NCBI GenBank assembly: GCA_964546445.1
Contig: CAZJJY010000016.1
Location: 1-13,188 of the forward strand
Direction of reading: 5' to 3'
Source of the DNA: CAZJJY01 sp964546445
GTDB lineage: Bacteria; Patescibacteriota; Microgenomatia; PFEM01; JAPLYW01
Length of the DNA stretch: 13,188 bases
Below are positions 12,825-13,188 of this stretch, one piece after another. The position numbers were made by a program, and so were the translations under genes. Under the pieces are notes generated by a model. That model did not search any database, was not told the DNA's origin, and saw only the letters and a program-made list of their open reading frames with translations. How positions within the stretch are numbered: the stretch's first letter is position 1; the number at the start of each line of letters is the position of its first letter.

Positions 12825-12833
12825 ATTTTAGCA
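12825..12833 (-). promoter_or_regulatory. Extended -10 promoter of the methyltransferase gene
   Basis: TGC followed by TAAAAT (12830-12825), 5 bases before ATG, so the mRNA should be leaderless. The -35 region is weak, as is usual for extended -10 promoters. The core CTGnTAAAATAAAC is shared with the tRNA-Leu promoter. Confidence 0.55.
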
Positions 12834-12840
12834 GAGAGAA

Positions 12841-13188
12841 TTAAAAATCGCCGTATTCCAGATCTTCCATGAATTGGTTAACGCATTTTGCCCAGGGGCC
12901 ACCTTTTTCTACTGAAGGAGGAGCATATTTTGGCATAATTTCCTCAGGGGTGGTTAAGCCTTGATCGATGTAGCCTTCTTTCAAAGTTTTAGCGACTTGA
13001 TTAAAAGCTTGTTCCCAAGATAAGAATTTAGTCTTTCCGTTTTCAAATCCCCAACAGTTGTAAGAACCTGGGGGTGATTTTTTACAGAGATTAGATTCAC
13101 ATTGGGCAATGGCGACAATCAAACGATAATCGACACCGTATCTTTCAGCCGCTTCAAGTAATTTGCTTGCATAAGGATATAGGGGTGA
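12841..13188 (-). CDS. Lysozyme-like protein, C-terminal part (paralogue of 10605-11159), start outside the window
   Basis: 115 residues are visible, from SPLYPYASKLLEAAERYGVD at the window edge. There is no start codon or signal peptide in view; an in-frame TTG near 13122 is internal. It aligns along its length with the complete copy: YGVDYRLIVAIAQCESNLC against YGIDWKLIPAISGVESTFG, with the Glu of CES as candidate catalytic acid, then SYNCWGFENG, FLSWEQAFNQVAKTLKEGYI and PKYAPPSVEKGGPWAKCVNQFM. Unlike the other copy it has four cysteines, two around the active-site Glu, one at NCWG and one at AKCV, suggesting disulfides. It is likely a secreted wall-cleaving enzyme, inferred from the paralogue. 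Confidence 0.8.
   Translation of the reverse strand, partial: SPLYPYASKLLEAAERYGVDYRLIVAIAQCESNLCKKSPPGSYNCWGFENGKTKFLSWEQAFNQVAKTLKEGYIDQGLTTPEEIMPKYAPPSVEKGGPWAKCVNQFMEDLEYGDF

Noticed and set aside
12841..13122. A complete 93-residue protein starting at a TTG near 13122.
   Set aside because: The frame is open to the window edge and the upstream residues align with the complete paralogue, so this is an internal codon of a truncated gene.
1..13188. CRISPR arrays, insertion sequences, prophage genes or attachment sites.
   Set aside because: Reading by eye I found no regularly spaced repeats, transposase motifs or tRNA-end duplications. The two tRNAs have no visible 3' duplicate nearby.

Overview
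The window is A+T-rich and densely packed, and every supported gene lies on the minus strand, so it reads from high to low coordinates. Several proteins resemble families I associate with Patescibacteria (Candidate Phyla Radiation), most likely Microgenomates: a DUF5652-type protein with its W-K-G-x-A-L-W motif, a DUF5660-like protein, a membrane-anchored SurA-N protein, and a large conserved four-pass membrane protein. The phylum-level call is an inference from protein types. No rRNA or marker gene is present to fix it.

Layout in transcription order. 13188-10605: the C-terminal part of a lysozyme-like protein cut by the window edge, a class I SAM methyltransferase, a membrane-anchored SurA-N-like foldase, and a second, complete, secreted lysozyme-like protein. 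10567-8752: a 563-residue membrane protein of unknown function, then tRNA-Leu(UAG). 8689-7166: a secreted thioredoxin-fold domain fused to a CcdA/DsbD-like membrane domain, followed by a 24-residue single-pass micropeptide. 7123-4208: a MacA/MacB-type exporter made of adaptor, ATPase and permease. 4171-1857: two successive modules, each a secreted helical protein followed after one base by a single-pass membrane protein, then a DUF5652 protein. 1785-275: a 44-residue small ORF translationally coupled to a trigger factor without a PPIase domain, then a DUF5660-like protein. 232-1: tRNA-Val(GAC) and the start of a small membrane protein.

The theme is the cell envelope: export (MacAB-like), folding of exported or nascent proteins (two chaperones, both without PPIase domains), disulfide redox (Trx-CcdA fusion), wall cleavage (two lysozyme-like paralogues), and several secreted or membrane proteins of unknown role.

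The most striking regulatory pattern is that nearly every transcription unit has a recognisable sigma70-like -10 box (several with an extended TGn) only 5 to 21 bases before the start codon. Many units are therefore predicted to be leaderless or nearly so, while genes inside operons more often have Shine-Dalgarno sequences. The exception is the complete lysozyme-like gene, whose predicted transcript opens directly with an 11-bp hairpin followed by a U-run. No CRISPR array, insertion sequence or phage gene was seen, and no stretch over about 160 bases lacks an assigned gene or RNA.
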